Source: Paraburkholderia lycopersici (GTDB lineage: Bacteria; Pseudomonadota; Gammaproteobacteria; Burkholderiales; Burkholderiaceae). From it: DNA of 64,000 bases. How positions within the stretch are numbered: position 1 is the first letter of the stretch; the number at the start of each line of letters is the position of its first letter. A model generated the notes under the pieces. The model was not told the DNA's origin. It was given only the letters and a program-made list of their open reading frames with translations, and did not search any database. This document shows, piece by piece, positions 61,846 to 64,000 of this stretch. Position numbers and translations under genes: made by a program. Where the stretch lies: NCBI RefSeq assembly GCF_900096975.1, contig NZ_FMYQ01000016.1, forward strand, positions 62,001 to 126,000. Direction: 5' to 3'.

Positions 61846-62729
61846 ACGGCACCGGCCAGTTGCCGCGCTTCCCGCTGCGCGAGCCTCAGCGCACCGCTCG
61901 CGGAGTCGGCAAGCGGCGCGCGCAAGCGATTGCGCACAGGCTGCGGCACCCATTCACGCAGAGGTTGCCCGAGGCCGCCCGATAGCGCCGCGGGCAGGCT
62001 GGCCGAAGGGTCGAGCGCGGCGATGAGCTTCGCGATCTCCACGCCGGCCTCGGCCAATAGCTTCGCGACGAACGGATGCTCGCGATGCGCGAGGACGACC
62101 GGTGCAAGGCTCGCATAAGCCGTTTGATTGGCTGCGCACTGCCACACGATGAGGCTGTCGCGATCGGTGGCGCCGACATGCGCGAGCAGCGCCCGCGCGA
62201 ATTCGTCCGCCGCCACGCGTCCATCGAGGGCCTGCTGAGCCCAGACGATGGCGCGCAGGCCGAACCACGCGCCGCTCGCTTCGTCGCCGGACGGAAAGCC
62301 GAAGCCGCCGGCTATGCGGCATTCGCCGTCCGCATTGAGCGCGGCCGCGATGCTGCCGGTGCCCAGCGCGACCACGACGCCCGGCGCCCCGCCGTGCGCG
62401 CCGAGCAGCGTCGTGCAGGCGTCGCTTTCCACCGCGAGGGCTGCCACCGGCGACGCGGCGGCGCGAAAGGCCGCGAGCCAGTCGGGATTGTTCACACCGG
62501 CGAGCCCGCAACCAAGCACGCATTGCGACCAGTCGAACGAGAGGCCAGCTTGTGCAAATGCAGCGCGGCAGCCTGCTTCGATAGACTGCCAGGCGCGCTC
62601 GATGCCGAGCCCGAGGCCCGACGGGCCAGCCGAAGCTCGCGCGAGCTCCACGCCGTTCGTGTCGCCGAGCGCGACGCGCGTGCCCGTGCCGCCACCGTCC
62701 ACGCCGATCAACCAGGAATATTTCTGCAT
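61830..62729 (-). CDS. BadF/BadG-type kinase, probable N-acetylglucosamine kinase
   Basis: 299 residues. ASKHA fold: phosphate-1 loop IGVDGGGTGTRVAL at the N-terminus, adenosine-site motif VVVALGTGSIAA, and DEASGAWFG in the middle. These match the BadF ATPase/N-acetylglucosamine kinase branch. ATG 62729. The cognate sugar is inferred from family only. The stop lies in a short tandem duplication. Confidence 0.8.
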   Translation of the reverse strand: MQKYSWLIGVDGGGTGTRVALGDTNGVELARASAGPSGLGLGIERAWQSIEAGCRAAFAQAGLSFDWSQCVLGCGLAGVNNPDWLAAFRAAASPVAALAVESDACTTLLGAHGGAPGVVVALGTGSIAAALNADGECRIAGGFGFPSGDEASGAWFGLRAIVWAQQALDGRVAADEFARALLAHVGATDRDSLIVWQCAANQTAYASLAPVVLAHREHPFVAKLLAEAGVEIAKLIAALDPSASLPAALSGGLGQPLREWVPQPVRNRLRAPLADSASGALRLAQREARQLAGAVVGKT

Positions 62730-62919
62730 GATGTCTGCCGCGCCTCGCACGCGGATGAGTCGGGTTCGAATGCTGAAAACCGGCCTGAAATCGTGCCGTG
62801 CCGCAGAGACTAGCGGCTTAACCGCGTTCACACAATCGGCCATCCGGCCAGGGTGGCGGCGCAGCCCCGATCCGCTATGCTTGCGTGGCCTGAACGATGT
62901 CTCGCAAGGAGAATTCACC

Positions 62920-63516
62920 GTGACACACCGCTGCAACTGGGTATCGGTTGGCGCCTCCCCGCTGTACGTGCAATACCACGACGAGGAATGGGGCATGCCG
63001 TCGCGCGACGACCAGCATCTGTTCGAAATGCTCGTGCTCGAAAGCGCGCAGGCGGGGCTCTCGTGGTCCACGATACTCAACAAGCGCGAAGGCTATCGCC
63101 GTGCTTTCGCCAACTTCGACATCGACAAGGTGGCACGCTTCACACCGAAACACGTCGAAACGCTCATGCAGGACGCGTCGATCGTGCGCAACCGCGCCAA
63201 GATCGAAGCCGCCATCGCCACTGCGCGCGCGGTACAGCAGATCCAGGCCGAGCACGGTTCGCTCGCAACATTCGTCTGGTCGTTCGTGAACGACACGCCC
63301 ATCCAGAACGACTGGGCGTCGTATCGTGATGCGCCGGCCTCCACCGAAGTCTCGGACGCACTCAGCAAGGCGCTCAAGAAATACGGCTGCAAATTCGTCG
63401 GCACGACGATTTGTTATGCGTTCATGCAAGCGGTGGGCATGGTCAACGACCACGAGCGCAGTTGCATGTGCCGCGCCGCCTGCGCGGCGCAAGGCAAGAA
63501 AAAGCGTCGGGCCTGA
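62920..63516 (+). CDS. tag: DNA-3-methyladenine glycosylase I (Tag)
   Basis: 198 residues. It excises 3-methyladenine from alkylated DNA. The zinc ligands are visible: C5 and H20 at the N-terminus, and the His and Cys of NDHERSCMC at the C-terminus. YHDEEWG and FEMLVLESAQAGLSW are diagnostic. GTG start at 62920 with AAGGAG eight bases upstream. Confidence 0.95.
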   Translation: MTHRCNWVSVGASPLYVQYHDEEWGMPSRDDQHLFEMLVLESAQAGLSWSTILNKREGYRRAFANFDIDKVARFTPKHVETLMQDASIVRNRAKIEAAIATARAVQQIQAEHGSLATFVWSFVNDTPIQNDWASYRDAPASTEVSDALSKALKKYGCKFVGTTICYAFMQAVGMVNDHERSCMCRAACAAQGKKKRRA

Positions 63517-63603
63517 CGGGCGTGCGTGGGCGCCTGGAACCCGCGCGTCTAATCTCGCCAAGGGCGAGCAAACGCACCAATCAACGCAAACGCACAAACG
63601 CAA

Positions 63604-63640
63604 ACGGCGGCGCAGCTTCTTGCGAAGCATGCGCCGCCGT
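63604..63640 (-). terminator. Terminator-like hairpin after rpsU
   Basis: ACGGCGGCGC (63604-63613) with GCGCCGCCGT (63631-63640) and inner GCTTC/GAAGC. On the minus strand TTTGCGTTTGTG follows. Lies between the convergent tag and rpsU. Confidence 0.7.
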
Positions 63641-63668
63641 CTGGCGGACTACGAAACCGCGAAAAAGC

Positions 63669-63881
63669 TTAGTGGAGCTTCTTCGGCAGCATCTGGCTGC
63701 GCAGGCGCTTGTGCAGGCGCTTCACAGCAGCGGCCTTCTTGCGCTTGCGAACGGCCGTCGGCTTTTCGTAAGACTGGCGCTCACGCAGCTCGGCGATCAG
63801 GCCGTTCTTTTCGATTGCACGGCGGAAGCGGCGAATGGCCACTTCGAACGGCTCGTTTTCCTTCAGAAGAATCGTCGTCAT
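63669..63881 (-). CDS. rpsU: 30S ribosomal protein S21
   Basis: 70 residues. Small basic ribosomal protein that helps mRNA selection at initiation. [20 protein letters not shown], then [19 protein letters not shown] are typical of S21. Near the window end. Confidence 0.96.
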   Translation of the reverse strand: MTTILLKENEPFEVAIRRFRRAIEKNGLIAELRERQSYEKPTAVRKRKKAAAVKRLHKRLRSQMLPKKLH

Positions 63882-63918
63882 GTATTTCCTAACTCAAATC
63901 GCTTGATACGGTTCAAAG

Positions 63919-63942
63919 GCGCGAGCGTCAAATCGCTCGCGC
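63919..63942. other. Perfect hairpin upstream of rpsU
   Basis: GCGCGAGCG-TCAAAT-CGCTCGCGC, nine-pair stem, about 40 bases before the rpsU start. On the minus strand only CTTTG follows. It may be a terminator of an upstream gene or a leader structure of rpsU. Confidence 0.5.
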
Positions 63943-64000
63943 GCCGGCCCTCCGGTCGTTCGCCACGCTGGGGCTAAACGAGAGGCAAGGCGGCCACGGA

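Noticed and set aside
63571-63606. Short CAAACGCA-like repeats before the rpsU terminator, considered as a CRISPR or iteron array
   Set aside because: Units are too short and irregular, without spacers; probably part of the terminator tail.

Overview
The window is high-GC DNA with dense, overlapping genes. Its flagellar, chemotaxis and housekeeping proteins are of the type found in Burkholderiaceae, most like Paraburkholderia or a close relative. Evidence for this includes an H-NS of the Burkholderia type, a DUF2844/DUF3443 gene pair, the flhDC-mot-che-flhBAFG-fliA gene order, and an FlhG with a degenerate P-loop. I saw no tRNA, rRNA, insertion sequence, prophage or CRISPR array. It looks like chromosomal core sequence.

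Layout. Positions 1-3863 carry the start of a GMC oxidoreductase gene (minus strand, cut by the window edge) and an aidB-like acyl-CoA dehydrogenase gene coupled to an aldehyde dehydrogenase gene. Positions 3841-34227 hold flagellar structural and export genes. These are fliS-fliT-fliK-like-flhB-like (minus), fliE (minus), fliFGHIJK and fliLMNOPQR (plus), flgL, flgK, ycgR, flgJIHGFEDCB (minus), then flgA and flgMN (plus). Positions 34394-42107 hold flhB-flhA-flhF-flhG-fliA (minus). Positions 42379-44251 hold a DUF2844/DUF3443 secreted protein pair. Positions 44470-56258 hold motAB-cheY-cheA-cheW-MCP-cheRDB-cheY-cheZ (minus), followed by flhDC (56572-57531, minus). Positions 58085-63881 hold a glycosyltransferase, hns, a histidine phosphatase, a HAD phosphatase, a BadF-type kinase, tag and rpsU. 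Flagellin (fliC) and cap (fliD) genes are not in the window.

Regulation can be read directly from the DNA. FlhDC (class I) sits at the top. Four class II control regions (flgB/flgA, fliE/fliF, fliL, flhB) share an inverted repeat of about 30 bp with AATAG-type half-sites, which I propose is the FlhDC box. Five other units (fliST, flgKL, ycgR, flgMN, motA-che) carry good sigma-28 promoters (TAAAGTTT-N11/12-GCCGATAA type), so FliA and its antagonist FlgM control the late stage.

The most unusual item is the DUF3443 lipoprotein. It carries two D-T/S-G/A motifs 202 residues apart, a pepsin-like flap, and a GILG motif, all in the order and spacing of a two-lobed aspartic peptidase. Other notable items are a free-standing FlhB C-terminal domain paired with a second FliK-like protein, an FlhG lacking both P-loop lysines, a set of TTG start codons, and an AT-rich segment with a perfect inverted repeat upstream of hns.
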